Assembly: GCA_030737835.1 (NCBI GenBank)
Contig: CM060857.1
Coordinates: forward strand, 9,512,797-9,576,796
Origin: Acorus gramineus
Lineage: Eukaryota; Streptophyta; Magnoliopsida; Acorales; Acoraceae
Direction: 5' to 3'
Length of the DNA stretch: 64,000 nt
In this document: one piece after another, positions 33,881-44,577 of the stretch
Layout of the letters: each line of letters opens with the position of its first letter
How positions within the stretch are numbered: the first letter of the stretch is position 1
The notes under the pieces: generated by a model
Databases searched by the model: none
Told to the model about the DNA's origin: nothing
Seen by the model: only the letters and a program-made list of their open reading frames with translations
Position numbers and translations under genes: made by a program

Positions 33881-34225
33881 GGCTCCGTTTGGTTCCAGGT
33901 TTGGGTGCATTTTTCTTTTTTAAAAAGTTGAAAAATTAAAATCGTGCAGTCAAATGAAGCAGCTTTTTGCAGAATCAGAAGTTAGATTCTTTTTAATTTT
34001 TTTCTCCAAATCTGCGTTTTGAAAAACTCAAAAACAACGCTTTTTTATCGGAATTAATTTTTTGAATTGAAAAACAGCTTTCTCTGACAAACATTAAACT
34101 CCTTTCAAATATTGATTCCTGAATTAAAAAAAAAAAACATTCTAAAAAAGTCAAGGTCTAAAGTCATCTTAAAAAGCAGCTTTATTTCAAAAACTATTTT
34201 TCAATCTGTGTTTCCAAACGGACCC
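33881..34225. mobile_element. PIF/Harbinger-type MITE, 345 bp, TSD TTA
   Basis: The left end GGCTCCGTTTGGTTCCAGG and the right end (inward) GGGTCCGTTTGGAAACACAG are TIRs, with TTA at 33878-33880 and 34226-34228. A diverged copy in reverse orientation lies at about 53850-54192. Confidence 0.8.
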
Positions 34226-34228
34226 TTA

Positions 34229-34638
34229 GTTTGTTGGTTTATTAAAAGAAAAATTATCTACTTTTCAAAATAAAATAATAATATTTTAAAAATTTAGAAA
34301 CAAAGATAAATAATAAATAAATAAAGTTAAAAGGATTGGAAAAAATATGGAATTAGGGGTCCCCCCCACTTCCCTTAAATATGACATAAGTTATTTTTAG
34401 ATAAATAATTATTCAACTATAATTAACTATACCAATAGAATAAGCTAAATCATTTTTGTTGTTTGGTTCATCATGGATAAGTTATGAATAAAATATAAAT
34501 AAGAATTTATAAAATGTAAAAAAAATGATTTGATATATGCTCTCCTGATTTATAAAAGGTGATGATAATTGATTTGACATATAAACCCTCTAACCAATGT
34601 AATATATTCCATAGACTAATAAGATTTCCAAGGGAACT
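34229..34638. other. AT-rich spacer
   Basis: No coding, RNA or repeat feature recognised. Confidence 0.5.
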
Positions 34639-34647
34639 TAAAATAAA

Positions 34648-35756
34648 GGGAAAAATTCATATAACCCCCTAAAATCTGGCCTAAATCCATATAACCCCCT
34701 GCAATCTTCATATATCCATATAACCCCCTGTAATCAGACCCCAAAATCCATATAACCCCCTTCGTCCGCCTTCCGTCAGTCGAGTTAACGGCGATGAATT
34801 TATGCAGGTGGTTATATGGATTTAAACCAGATTACAGGGGGTTATATGGATATTTCCCAAAAAAAAAAAAATTTTTTCTCTACGTGTGGTTTAAAAATTG
34901 AGTTATTTAACATTTACTTTTGAATTTTTTTTCAAGATACCATGCACCTTTAATTTTAATAAAAGAAAATGGTTATTTAAATCATAAACACATACAAGAT
35001 TACCCACCAAAGAGATATAAGTAAAAGAGATATATATTCTATCTCTTGGTAATGTAAAAAAGAATTCAAAATTACTCATCCACATACAATTTATCCCCAA
35101 CAAAAATCACTCTCATGACACCAACACAAGATGTGCCCCAAGATTTAATAAAAAAATAAAACTCATCCTCTTGGCATTTTTTAATTTTTAGAATTTTTTT
35201 TTTCAAAAACTGTTACATCTATCATATGACACACACATCTCTCATACTTATTCCCAACACAAATAATTTATGCAGGGGTATAGTTGTCATTTAAAAAGTC
35301 ATAAACTCTTATCCATCTCTTATCTACCATTTATCCTTATTTTATCCAAGGTGAATCAAACAACAAAAATATCAATTTTAGGTTTCCCAATGAAAATAAC
35401 AGAAAAACAACAAAACAAATATTTACAATCCATTAGATGTTAATGCATGTAAATGTTAATTTACTCCATTATTAATGTGTCAGGGTACTGGTTATGAAAT
35501 CACATGTCATTTATAATTTAAAAAAAAGCATAAATAAAAAAAATAGGAAAAAATCCATATAACCCCCTGTAATTTGGCTTAAATCCATATAACCCCCTGC
35601 ATAAATTCATCGCCGTTAACTCGACTGACGGAAGGCGGACGGAGGGGGTTATATAGATTTTGGAGTCTGATTACAAGGGGTTATATGGATATATGAAGAT
35701 TGCATGGGGTTATATGGATTTAGGCCAGATTTCAGGGGGTTATATGGATTTTTCCC
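34648..35756. mobile_element. MULE-like element with about 210-bp TIRs, 1109 bp
   Basis: Left arm 34648-34859 and right arm 35545-35756 are inverted copies: GGGAAAAATTCATATAACC outward, then CTTCGTCCGCCTTCCGTCAG and GAGTTAACGGCGATGAATTT. Each arm holds several copies of ATCCATATAACCCCCT and the inverse, so each arm can also fold on itself. The outer flanks are identical 9-mers TAAAATAAA (34639-34647 and 35757-35765), the MULE TSD length but low in complexity. The centre (34900-35160) contains a LINE/SINE-related piece. The alternative is two MITEs of one family in opposite orientation. Confidence 0.65.
34908..35160 (-). mobile_element. Degraded LINE/SINE-related fragment (homologous to 36103-36400)
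   Basis: Collinear with 36103-36360: AATCATAAACACATACAAGA, TATTCTATCTCTTGGTAAT, ACAATTTATCCCC, GACACCAACACAAGATGTG and CCCCAAGATTTAATAAAAAA. In both, the T-rich end is on the left, so the poly(A) end belongs to the minus strand. Minus-strand ORFs in the two copies share LPRDR and YISLVG-like stretches, but neither is a complete protein. Confidence 0.5.
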
Positions 35757-35765
35757 TAAAATAAA

Positions 35766-36102
35766 ATATCAATATCATCTTATCTCGCTTATTCAGATAC
35801 AACGATTCGGGATCATGTATCTGGGAGCTTTTGTTGGACAAAGATAGCACATTATTGCAGTTATTGTAGTAGTGAGTACTCCATCCTATACCCACATATT
35901 CATTTCAAACAAATAAGTTTATGGACTTATTTGTCTTTATTTCACTCTCTTCCACATCTATTCTTCTATACAAATATAGACTAACAATTATACCATGATA
36001 ACATATCTACCAATAAAATAAATAAATAAATAAATAACCTGATAATAATACTTAAAATAATAAATAATTATTAACTAAATTTATTTTTTCAACAAACTTA
36101 AG
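35766..36102. other. AT-rich spacer
   Basis: No feature recognised apart from a short AAAT microsatellite near 36018-36034. Confidence 0.5.
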
Positions 36103-36400
36103 CATTTTTTTTTTTGAAACGGTAGGCAAGGGGAATCAATACGCCCTTAATTTTATTGAAAAGAAAGGGGTTGTCCAAAGCATAAACACTTACAAAGACA
36201 CCTACCAAGAAAACAGAGGTAGAAGAGATATCTTCTCTATCTCTTGGTAATACAACAGGAGACAAAAAACTACTCCTCCACAAATAATTTATCCCCTACA
36301 AGGCTCACCTTCTTGGCGCCAACACAAAAGGTGCCCCAGGATTTGATAAAAAAACAAAATCGTCTCCCATGCATTCTCCACATAGACTGGAGTGCCCCTA
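36103..36400 (-). mobile_element. LINE/SINE-related insertion, minus strand
   Basis: Starts at the left with a T-run followed by TGAAACGGTAGGCAAGGGG (on the minus strand, a CAATAAAATTAAGG-type 3' end plus poly(A)). It is homologous to 34908-35160 and resembles the insert at 36544-36835 in layout. The right limit and TSD are uncertain. Confidence 0.5.
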
Positions 36401-36543
36401 AATACCTCTAAAGTTGATTTAAGTATTTTTTTCAACACCTCATTTTTTTAGCTCCCAATGTTTTTTAGCACATGAAAACACCCCAAGCTAAGTTAATAGT
36501 TTTATTATTCTAGTTCTTTCCGCTCATCCTTTATTTATCTCAT

Positions 36544-36835
36544 TTTTTTTATGGAACTAGTAGACAATTGTTACCCCCGATTTCATATATAAAACGAGGT
36601 TACAACATTCAAATAAGGACATAAACAAAAGAAAAGGGAAACATCACAACTCGCAACAACGAAGGCAAAATAGAAGAGATTTCTATTTCTCCTTGTATAG
36701 GCATAGCCAAGAACGATACCTCACGATATGAAAAGACCTCCATGACGGAATTCGATGGAAGATGCGCCAACGATGAATTTCCCCCAATCTCGGATGAATC
36801 CTTCTGCAGTCTCCAATAAATTCTCCATCCATATG
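36544..36835 (-). mobile_element. SINE or truncated LINE, minus strand, 16-bp TSD
   Basis: Direct repeats CCTTTATTTATCTCAT (36528-36543) and CCTTCATTTATCTCAT (36836-36851) differ at one base. They flank a 292-bp insert with a T-run at its left end (poly(A) on the minus strand). The insert ends at the right in CTCCATCCATATG. The length and TSD fit retroposition by LINE machinery. Confidence 0.75.
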
Positions 36836-38181
36836 CCTTCATTTATCTCATTTTGAATTTCAAAATATCTTTTTGCACACGGTGATCCATCCACATATAC
36901 CTTGTATGTGAACATATATATCATTATACATATACGTACGGACACTACTAAATTTTTGGAGATGTATTATCATTTATTGTACATTTTAAAATAAGTTGTT
37001 ACTATTATGCCTTTGTGTAAGCTATTTTTTTGTTTTTAAAAAGAGTCTTGCTACATAGGTTTCAATTCATAGGCCCCACTCACAGGCCCCAATAGGTGTC
37101 AAATTATCATTGGATGCATGATTGATTTTGATAAAAGGGAAAAATAGCAAAATACAAAAGTACCCCCATTTAAAGTCACACATTTGAATGCTCAAATTCC
37201 TCTTTTTTTGGGGTTTGTTTTCCTTTTCCATCCCTTTCGGCGGTTGTCATTTAATTTCAAAATCAATTTGTTTCCAAAAAATTAAAAATCAATTGAATCT
37301 TTTCATCAATCTCTTTCATTTTCCATCTAAAATAATGAAGAAGACAGAGAATTTTTAGGGGATTTGATTTCAACCTGATTTTTTCAAGTTTCTTCGTCCG
37401 ATTGTAATTCATTTGCAAAAATATGGGTAAGCGATGGTTTTTTTTTCAATTTTTGAATCACATGTTATATTGACGATTTTCGTAATGCAATTCTATGAAA
37501 CAAAATTTTTTCGATTCTTATATTGATTTTGTTCCTATATATGATCTGAATGAAATGTTTGCGATTGTATATACACTAATCTAACTGATTGTATGAACTG
37601 ATTTTATAATTTTTAAGTACTTTGTAATGTATAAATGTAATTGACTATTTGACAAACTATTCAATTTTTGTGGATTTTGAAGATTCATATACAAAACATT
37701 TGTTTAATTTTTTTATATATATACAAATGTAACAGAGTATAATAAGAATGTATATGAATAAATGGTATTTTTAACTGACTATTTGTATCTGACTTTAAAA
37801 TGTAACTGAGAATAATGAATGAAATCAACTACTTGATAATGTAACTGAGTATTTCATAATATAACTTATAATATTATCTTAAGTTTTGATAAATGTAACC
37901 GACTATGTGTATCTGACCTTCAAAATGTAAATGTATTTGACTATTTGAAAATGGAACTTACTACTAACAAAATGTAACTGACAATTGTAACAGAGTATAA
38001 TAACAATGAAACTGACTAAATGGCAGAAGATAACTCACTATTGTTAAATATAACTTGTTATTCGTATATGACTTTTTATATGTAATTAAGCATAATAAAA
38101 GTAATCTATTATTTGATAAATGTAACTGACATTTTTATAATTGAATTTACTCCTTCTTAAATGTAACTGACATAATCAAAT

Positions 38182-38186
38182 GTATG
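38182..38186 (+). repeat. Target-site duplication GTATG of the chromovirus (left)
   Basis: Identical to 49038-49042; it directly abuts the LTR termini TGTTAT...GTGACA. Confidence 0.95.
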
Positions 38187-38451
38187 TGTTATATATGTGT
38201 CACTTTTTGGCCTATTGGCAATCATTGGAGCATTTTTGGCAGTTTTAAAATTTTCAGGGTTTTTCGATCGGAACCGCATAATTTTGAACTGTTAGCTATT
38301 GTCCGAGTTAGAGGACTCCGATTGAAAATCTAACTGCATATTATGTGTCCTGGTGCCATTTTGAGCCACTCATGAAAATTTCATCGAATTCCGGCATCGT
38401 TTGCAAAAATTTCGTAGTTCCGGGGCGTATCCGGGTTTTTAAGTTGCGCCC

Positions 38452-38461
38452 TATATATAAA
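38452..38461 (+). promoter_or_regulatory. LTR TATA box
   Basis: CTATATATAAAG lies 265 bp into the LTR and is followed by a CT-rich initiator-like region. The same sequence is at 46350 in the 3' LTR. Transcription of the element is expected to start about 30 bp downstream. Confidence 0.7.
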
Positions 38462-38777
38462 GAAATCAAATTTACGCCTACACTATTCATCATCTTCCCG
38501 ACTAGCCTCTCTCTCTCTCCTCCTCCGATTTTCTTCCGTTCGAGCCCCTTCCACCCTTCAAAACCAAAAACCCAAAGCACGGGAAGTGTAGATCGGGTCC
38601 CGATCTACGCTCCGGTGTCTTCAAATCCGTATTCCGACGATCCTAGCCTCCCCGACCTCCCTTTTCCGACCTCTGTTTTGGCCCATTTCGAAGGCCAAGC
38701 TTGCTCGGGGCGTGAGAAGTCCGTTGTGGAGGGTTTCGGTGCGTGGAGAGCACCCGGTCACCGCTTCCTCCCCTCCG

Positions 38778-39689
38778 GTAAGCTTCTTTTCCCCGTTTTT
38801 CTTGCCTAGATGATTGCTAGGGGGGGGTTTTGGGGTTTGGGAGTGGTCGGCGGCAGTGGGGGTGGTCGGAGGGTGGTCGGGGGTGGTTGGGGTGGTCGGC
38901 GGCAGTGGGAGGGGTGGTTGGAGGTGCTCGGCAGGTGGGGACACTGTCCCGGGCAGCAGGCATGCGGCGGCAGCAGCCCAGGCCGCGCGTAGGCTGGGCG
39001 CGTGCAGGGATGCGCGCGTGCGCGCGCGGGCGTGCGTGCGCGCGGCAGGCGCGCGGGAGTGCGCGGGTCGGGGGCTGGCAGTCGGGGTCGTGCTGATGTG
39101 CCGGTTGGAGGTGCTGGCAGGGCGGACTGGCGGGCTGGTGGCCTCGGGCAGCTCGGGCACGAAGTGCTGGTCGCGCTGGTCTGGGCGCGAGGAGGTGGTG
39201 GCCACGGTGCTGTGCCGCGCGCGAGGAGGTGCTGGCCGAGGTGCTAGGGCGCGCGGAGGTGCTGGCCGAGGTGCTGGACGCGCGAGGGGCTGGCGGAGGT
39301 GCTGGCCGAGGGCTGGGCGGAGCGCACGGGGTGCGGGGGCGCGCGCGGAGGCGTGCGCGGGGCGCGGCGGAGCGGCGGAGGTGCGCGCGGGGCGCGCGCG
39401 GGGCGAGGAGCGTGCGCACGGCGTGCGGGCTGCCGCGGCTGGGCTCGGTGGACGCGCGGGGCCCCGGGCGGTGCGCGGAGTGCGCGGGCTGAAGCGCGGC
39501 GGTGCACCCGGGTGGTTGCGGAGGCCGTGCGGGTGGTTGCCGAGGCCGCGGGTGCTTGCCGAGGCCGCGGGTGGTTGCCGGAAGGGGTGTTGGGTGTTGT
39601 TTGGGGATGTTGTGTATTTAATTGCGTGTGTTGTGTATTTTTGGGATAACTGTGGATTTATTCTAACCAGTTAATACCTTGTCTTGCAG
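38778..39689 (+). other. Putative leader intron 1 in the 5' LTR
   Basis: Donor CTCCG|GTAAGCTTCT, acceptor CTTGTCTTGCAG|ATC, 912 bp. The interior begins with a G-rich tract and is strongly GC-rich, unlike the AT-rich window. The same sites bound 46676-47575 and, on the minus strand, 1511-474. Confidence 0.4.
38817..38940 (+). other. G-rich tract with G-quadruplex potential
   Basis: Repeated runs of three or more G on the plus strand (GGGGGGGTTTTGGGGTTTGG, then GTGGGGGTGG- and GGGGGTGG-type units) just after the putative donor. The equivalent tract in the 3' LTR starts at about 46718 and is 11 bp shorter. G4-prone sequences are known from plant LTRs. Folding here is inferred. Confidence 0.5.
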
Positions 39690-40469
39690 ATCTCGACGGA
39701 CGGTCGCGCGTCGACCCGATTCCCGGTGAGTGGGACGACCCTACCCAGTTCGGGAGTCGTTACATGCCTTGGGCGTGTACCGATCTCCCCTGGGGGCGTA
39801 TGGTTATATTAACTGTTATAAATAAATCCATGTAAGCATGATGTGTGTGTGTAGATTTGCATGCCGCCCTAGATTGTATGTTAGGGACTTGTACCCTTAG
39901 GATTGTGCATGAGCCATGCATCCTGCCTCCCTGTTATCATGCTAGGACAGCCCGACCTATACATGTGTCCTATTAGTTTGGTTTATTTAATTAAATGCAA
40001 CTGTTTTAATAGATAGCATGTTTAGGGAATATAAGGGGGGCCTTGCGAGGTTAACATTGAGACCCGGGTTAGGGCACTCTGTGTTCCTCGTTTGGTTGTC
40101 GGATGTCCTGCATCGGGACCTCAGGTTACCCTCTCAGGGTCTCTTTTCCCCCTCTTATGCCTTGTTAAATCCCCGCATCCTGGTTATGCGCGCTGGTGGA
40201 ATTCTGAGGAATTCAAGACATTAGGATTGTGGAGAGATGCTGTCAGCGGATCCGAGTGGATCATATGCGATGGATAGGCTGTTCTGTTGCCCTGCGTTGG
40301 ATCCTTTAGAGACTACCTCGGCGTTAGACAGGTTGTCCCGTGCAGGGGCTCCCACTAGTAGGCGCCTCCTGGTTTGATGAAGGACTGTGCTGAACATGGG
40401 AGTGGCCAAACAACCGCGGAGTGAGGAGAGACTATCGGTGGACCAAGGGTGACCAACAGCCTAGTCAGT

Positions 40470-40655
40470 CCCAAGAGCCTAGGTCACCTGCTGAGAGGTG
40501 AGGGTGAGGGTATGGTGGGCCGGCGATGCGACGACCCACAGGATTATGTGTGAATGACTATCAACCCGCTAAGTCCCAACATCCTAGGTCACCCGTTGAG
40601 GGTGAGGGTGAGGGTAAGGGTATGGCGGTTCGGCGATGCGACGAACCCCCGGATT
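40470..40655 (+). repeat. Tandem duplication of about 105 bp in the LTR
   Basis: CCTAGGTCACC, GAGGTGAGGGTGAGGGTA, GGCGATGCGACGA and CCC occur twice (from about 40475 and 40577). The GGGTGAGGGTAAGGGTA run only resembles telomere repeat. The 3' LTR has the same array. Confidence 0.8.
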
Positions 40656-40720
40656 GTGATGTTTATGCTGCTATGAATGAAATGTTAATATGAACTGTAT
40701 GCATGGGTTGTGCTATTCAC

Positions 40721-40735
40721 TGAGCGTGTGGCTCA
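40721..40735 (+). other. Conserved LTR stem-loop
   Basis: TGAGC-GTGTG-GCTCA forms a 5-bp stem. It is preceded by ATTCAC and followed by CCCCTC. It is identical in the 3' LTR. In the solo LTR at 28191-28208 the stem is the same but the loop is 8 nt. It lies 20-40 nt before the TTTCAG acceptor-like site. Function unknown. Confidence 0.5.
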
Positions 40736-41135
40736 CCCCTCGCATATTGTCTTTTCAGTGATCTCTGAGGGAGGAGCTTCCGAGCGACGACACCAGGGAG
40801 GGCAGCGCCGCGTCCCACGAGTTTTGAGGCCATCAGCACCCTTCTTTCTGTTGTATGTATATGTTCTGTGCTTGGGCACTTAGTTGGATTTTTTGGATTT
40901 TGTTGTGTATATTATGACATGTTGGCTCTCACAGGACTTATGATTATGTATCGAGTCTGTAGTATGTTTTGACTACAGACTCAGTTTTTTAGCTTCCGCA
41001 CTCGGTGTATATATTATGTCAGCCCTGCTTTTATCTGTGTGTCATTTTAGTGATTGTTTGTGGTTTTCCTGTTACTGATATCATATATACACTTGCCGCG
41101 TCCCGGGGACGGCCGCCCTGGGGCGTGACAAAAGT

Positions 41136-41153
41136 TGGTATCAGAGCCTGGTC
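41136..41153 (+). other. Primer-binding site (initiator tRNA-Met)
   Basis: TGGTATCAGAGCCTGGTCC begins 5 nt after the 5' LTR. TGGTATCAGAGC is the usual plant PBS complementary to the 3' end of initiator tRNA-Met. The tail departs from the perfect complement. Confidence 0.9.
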
Positions 41154-41249
41154 CTGTCAGAGCCAAGTGTCTTCCTTTCATAGAGATGAGTCCTAGGATT
41201 TCTATATGCGTATTCTGATCCTAGTGTCTGGTTTTCTTAGGTTGCTGAT

Positions 41250-42340
41250 ATGCCTCCTCGCAGAGGACGACGCGGACGTGGCCCCTCTCGACCCTTGGAG
41301 GTCTCCGGACCTGCCAGAGTCGAGGATGCTATTGGTGAGTCCTCAGCCGAGAGGTCAGGACCAGTGCAGGAGCCTCCTGCCTGGGAGCGCGCGATTGCGC
41401 GGTTAGCAGATTGGAGACCCAGACGAGGGTGTTGGCAGATCAGGCGCGGGAGATTCGGGAGCTGCGGGCAGCCCGCGAGGCAGTACCGCAGGTTCCCTTG
41501 GCGGCAGATCCGCCTGTAGTGCCTGATACACCCCCAGTCCCCGTGGTGGAGATTCCGGCGGCCAGAGTCAGGATCCTCAGGAGAGGGAGATGGGGCTAGA
41601 GGCAGCAGCGAGGGTCCAGCAGAGTGGACTCTCAGCCTTTCTGAAGCTCCACCCTCCCGAGTTCAGAGGACAGACGGAGGACCCCCTTGCTCCGAGAGAT
41701 GGTGATGGAGGTGGATACCATCTTCTCCACGATGCTATGCACAGACCGCCAGAGGGTCTCCCTGGCTGCGTTTATGCTGAAGGGTAGCGCCGCCGAGTGG
41801 TGGGCTACTAGATCGGTGGATATCCCAGAGGGGCTAGAGCAGCTCACCTGGGCGGGTTCAGGGGATATTTCTTGGAGGAGTATTTCCCCTTCTCGACCGA
41901 CAGCTAGTGGAGCGGGAGTTTGAGCAGCTGACTCAGGGCACCATGTCCGTCGCTGACTACTCCACGCAGTTCACGAGGCTGTCCCGATTCGCTCCAGCTC
42001 TGGTGATGGATGAGGTGTCGAGGTGCCGTCGGTTTGAGCTCGGTCTGAGCAATGCCATCCGAGTGCACGTCACCGCCCTGGGATTCACGAGGTTCTCCGA
42101 CTTGGTCTCGCGGGCGAAGACTGTCGAGAGAGACCTCGGGATCCAGGTGCAGGCTCCGACCCCGCCGACAGACCAGAGGCCACCCAGAGGCCAGGACAGA
42201 GGGCAGCGGAAGAAGAAGAGGGCCCGCTTCGAGCAGTCAGCGGCTCCCTCTCTTCCAGCAGATGTGGTGCCAGCGCGAGGCCCAGCACCCATCGCAGCCG
42301 TGCCGGTCCAGTCGAGGCGACCGAGACGAGGCGCTGTATC
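41250..42340 (+). pseudogene. Ty3/gypsy gag, disrupted by frame changes
   Basis: Starts at MPPRRGRRGRG (41250). Capsid-type Gag motifs follow in different frames: LKLHPPEFRG (about 41640), FMLKGSAAEWW (about 41775), EREFEQLTQGTMSVADYSTQ (from 41907) and [13 protein letters not shown]. The frame changes near 41410, 41585, 41685, 41852, 41898 and 42300-42340. The zinc knuckle follows as [15 protein letters not shown] and lacks its first Cys. Gag would package the RNA in virus-like particles; this copy cannot encode an intact one. Some frame changes could be assembly errors in homopolymers. Confidence 0.85.
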
Positions 42341-44181
42341 ACTGTCAGCGCGTCGGGCATATCTTGTATAATTGCCCTGACGCAGGCCGACCAGCAGTGA
42401 TGCCCCAGCAGCAGTTGCAGCAGCGGCCGTTCCAGCAGCCGTTCCAGCACAGCGCCAGCAGCAGCAGCAGCCTCAGCGCCAGCCGCAGCAGCAGCCTCAG
42501 CGTCAGCAGCAGCAGCCACAGGGTGGCCGTGCTGATCAGAGGAGGCAGCCAGCGCAGCAGGCGAGGCGTGCCATGCTCCTCAGCCTCAGTTCGTCAGGGC
42601 CGAGTGGCAGCGCTTTCGGCAGAGGAGGCCCAGGCATCCGGCAGCGTGGTTAGAGGTATTGTTCAGATCTCCCAGCTTCCTGCTTATGTGCTATTCGATT
42701 CCGGAGCCACCCACTCGTTCGTGTCTCCTGCTTTCGCGAGACGGACGGGTGCGGCGTCCGCTCCTCTAGATGCTGTGTTAGAGGTAGCATTGCCCGTGGG
42801 AGACCGGATTCTCCTTAGTTCTGTGTACCGAGGGTGCACGGTGGAGATCGCGGAGCATGAGTTTCCGGTAGAGCTGGTGGAGCTCGCGATGTCGGATTTT
42901 GATGCCATCCTGGGGATGGATTGGCTAGCAGCTAGTCATGCCAGCATCGACTGTTTCGCCAAGTCGGTGTCGTTCCACCTTCCTGGTCGGAGGTCTTTCC
43001 AGTACGTGGGCGATCGAGACGTAGCTCCTTTGGGGTTCGTGTCGTCCATGCAGGCGTGGAGACTCCTTCAGGGTGGATGCGAGGGCTTTCTGGCCTATAT
43101 TGCTCTGGAGGATGCACCGCTGCGGGCAGATATCAGTCAGACTCCAGTCGTGGCAGAGTTTCCCGAGGTTTTCCCCGACGATCTTCCGGGATTACCGCCG
43201 GACCGCGCGATTGAGTTTGAGATCAATCTGCTTCCGGGGACCGAGCCGGTTTCGAGGGCTCCGTACCGGATGGCTCCCGCAGAGCTGAGGGTGCTGAAGG
43301 AGCAGTTGGAGGAGTTGCTGGAGAAGGGCTTCGCACGTCCGAGTGTGTCTCCGTGGGGAGCCCCTGTCCTGTTCGTCCGGAAGAAGGACGGTTCACTGCG
43401 GCTGTGTATTGATTACAGGCAGTTGAATAAGCGGACAGTGAAGAACAAGTACCCGTTGCCGCGGATCGACGATCTGTTTGACCAGCTTCAGGGAGCGTGT
43501 GTCTTTTCCAAGATCGATCTCCGCTCGGGGTACTACCAGTTGAAGATCCGGGAGTCAGATATTCCGAAGACGGCCTTTCGCACCCGGTACGGGCACTACG
43601 AGTTCAGAGTACTGCCTTTCGGGTTGACGAACGCGCCGGCGGCCTTCATGGATCTGATGAACCGGGTATTTCGACCCTTCCTCGACTCCTTTGTGGTAGT
43701 ATTCATCGATGACATATTGGTGTACTCGAGGAGTCTGGAGGAGCACGCTCACCACCTCCGCACTGTTTTGGAGACTCTGGCTGGACATCAGTTGTTCGCC
43801 AAGTTCAGCAAGTGCGAGTTCTGGTTGGAGCGGATGGCCTTTCTGGGCCATGTGATTTCCGGTGAGGGTATAGCTGTGGACCCGGAGAAGACGCTCGCCG
43901 TGTCGAATTGGCGTCGACCGTCGAACCCCACAGAGATTCGTAGCTTCTTGGGCTTGGCGGGTTATTATAGGAGGTTTGTGGAGGGTTTCTCCAAGATAGC
44001 CGTTCCTCTTACCCGCCTCACTCGGAAAGACGTTCGGTTCGAGTGGTCCCCTTCTTGCGAGGAGAGCTTCCAGGAGCTGAAGCGAAGACTCACCTCAGCG
44101 CCGGTTCTTACCCTTCCATCTGGGAGCGGTGGGTTCGCAGTGTATACAGATGCATCGCAGTTGGGTGTGGGCGCGTCCTGA
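42341..44181 (+). pseudogene. pol: aspartic protease and reverse transcriptase section
   Basis: One open frame from the zinc knuckle region to a stop at 44181. After a Gln/Ser-rich linker comes protease with [10 protein letters not shown] (catalytic Asp codon at 42697) and ILGMDWL. Reverse transcriptase follows, with [62 protein letters not shown] and the active-site FIDD (43702-43713), then [11 protein letters not shown]. The RNase H start YTDAS (about 44145) is reached just before a single-base loss shifts the frame near 44172 and causes the stop. Protease and RT domains are themselves complete. Confidence 0.93.
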
Positions 44182-44577
44182 TGCAGTACGGTAAGGTGGT
44201 GGCTTACGCGTCTCGTCAGTTGAAGCCCCATGAGCAGAACTACCCCACCCATGACCTCGAGTTGGCTGCGATCATATTTGCGCTGAAGATGTGGAGGCAT
44301 TATCTCTACGGGGAGGAGTTCGAGCTCTTTACTGACCATAAGAGCTTGACGTATCTGCAGTCTCAGCCGGAGCTCAACATGCGACAGAGGCGTTGGGTTG
44401 AGTTCCTGACAGACTACGACTGTGACATCGCTTACCATCCGGGTAAGGCGAATGTCGTTGCAGATGCGCTCAGTAGGCAGCCCCTGGGCATGGCCGCCCA
44501 CATGGCTGTCCGTCGTTGGAGGCTTCTGGAGGAGGCCGCTTGCTGGATCAGTGTTCGGGAGACCCCTGCGGGTGGCT
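44172..44577 (+). pseudogene. pol: RNase H section (frame-shifted)
   Basis: Continues RNase H in another frame: [70 protein letters not shown]. The frame changes again at a T-run near 44577 (GGCTTTTGG), before the integrase section. Confidence 0.9.

Larger units (their letters stand above)
39726..40758 (+). other. Putative leader intron 2 in the 5' LTR
   Basis: Donor TCCCG|GTGAGTGGGAC and pyrimidine-rich acceptor TTGTCTTTTCAG|TG, leaving a 36-nt exon (39690-39725) between the two putative introns. The donor and acceptor recur in the 3' LTR and, in related form, in the solo LTR at 26131-28575. Splicing is inferred. Confidence 0.35.
38187..41130 (+). repeat. 5' LTR
   Basis: Regions in order: AT-rich U3 with a TATA box at 38452; CT-rich leader; donor GTAAGC at 38778; G-rich then GC-rich block (38815-39600); acceptor TTGCAG at 39689; donor GTGAGT at 39726; tandem duplication (40470-40655); stem-loop (40721-40735); TTTCAG at 40758; end GTGACA at 41130. 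ORFs of 200-286 codons on both strands in the GC-rich block are low-complexity Arg/Ala/Gly artefacts. Confidence 0.97.

Noticed and set aside
33881-34225. hAT assignment of the 33881 and 24417 elements
   Set aside because: The flanks show TTA at both sides and no 8-bp duplication, and the ends resemble Tourist, so PIF/Harbinger fits better.
38814-39674. ORFs of 200-286 codons in the GC-rich LTR block, also at 513-1646 and 46708-47535
   Set aside because: Open in several frames on both strands, low-complexity Arg/Ala/Gly/Pro content, and not conserved between LTR copies in any one frame.
40500-40620. Telomere-like GGGTGAGGGTAAGGGTA
   Set aside because: Short, imperfect, and part of a tandem duplication present in both LTRs; not the TTTAGGG array of plants.
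42085-42519. Minus-strand Ala-rich ORFs antisense to gag-pol (also 43555-44501 and 45488-46021)
   Set aside because: Shadows of the GC-rich pol frame on the opposite strand.
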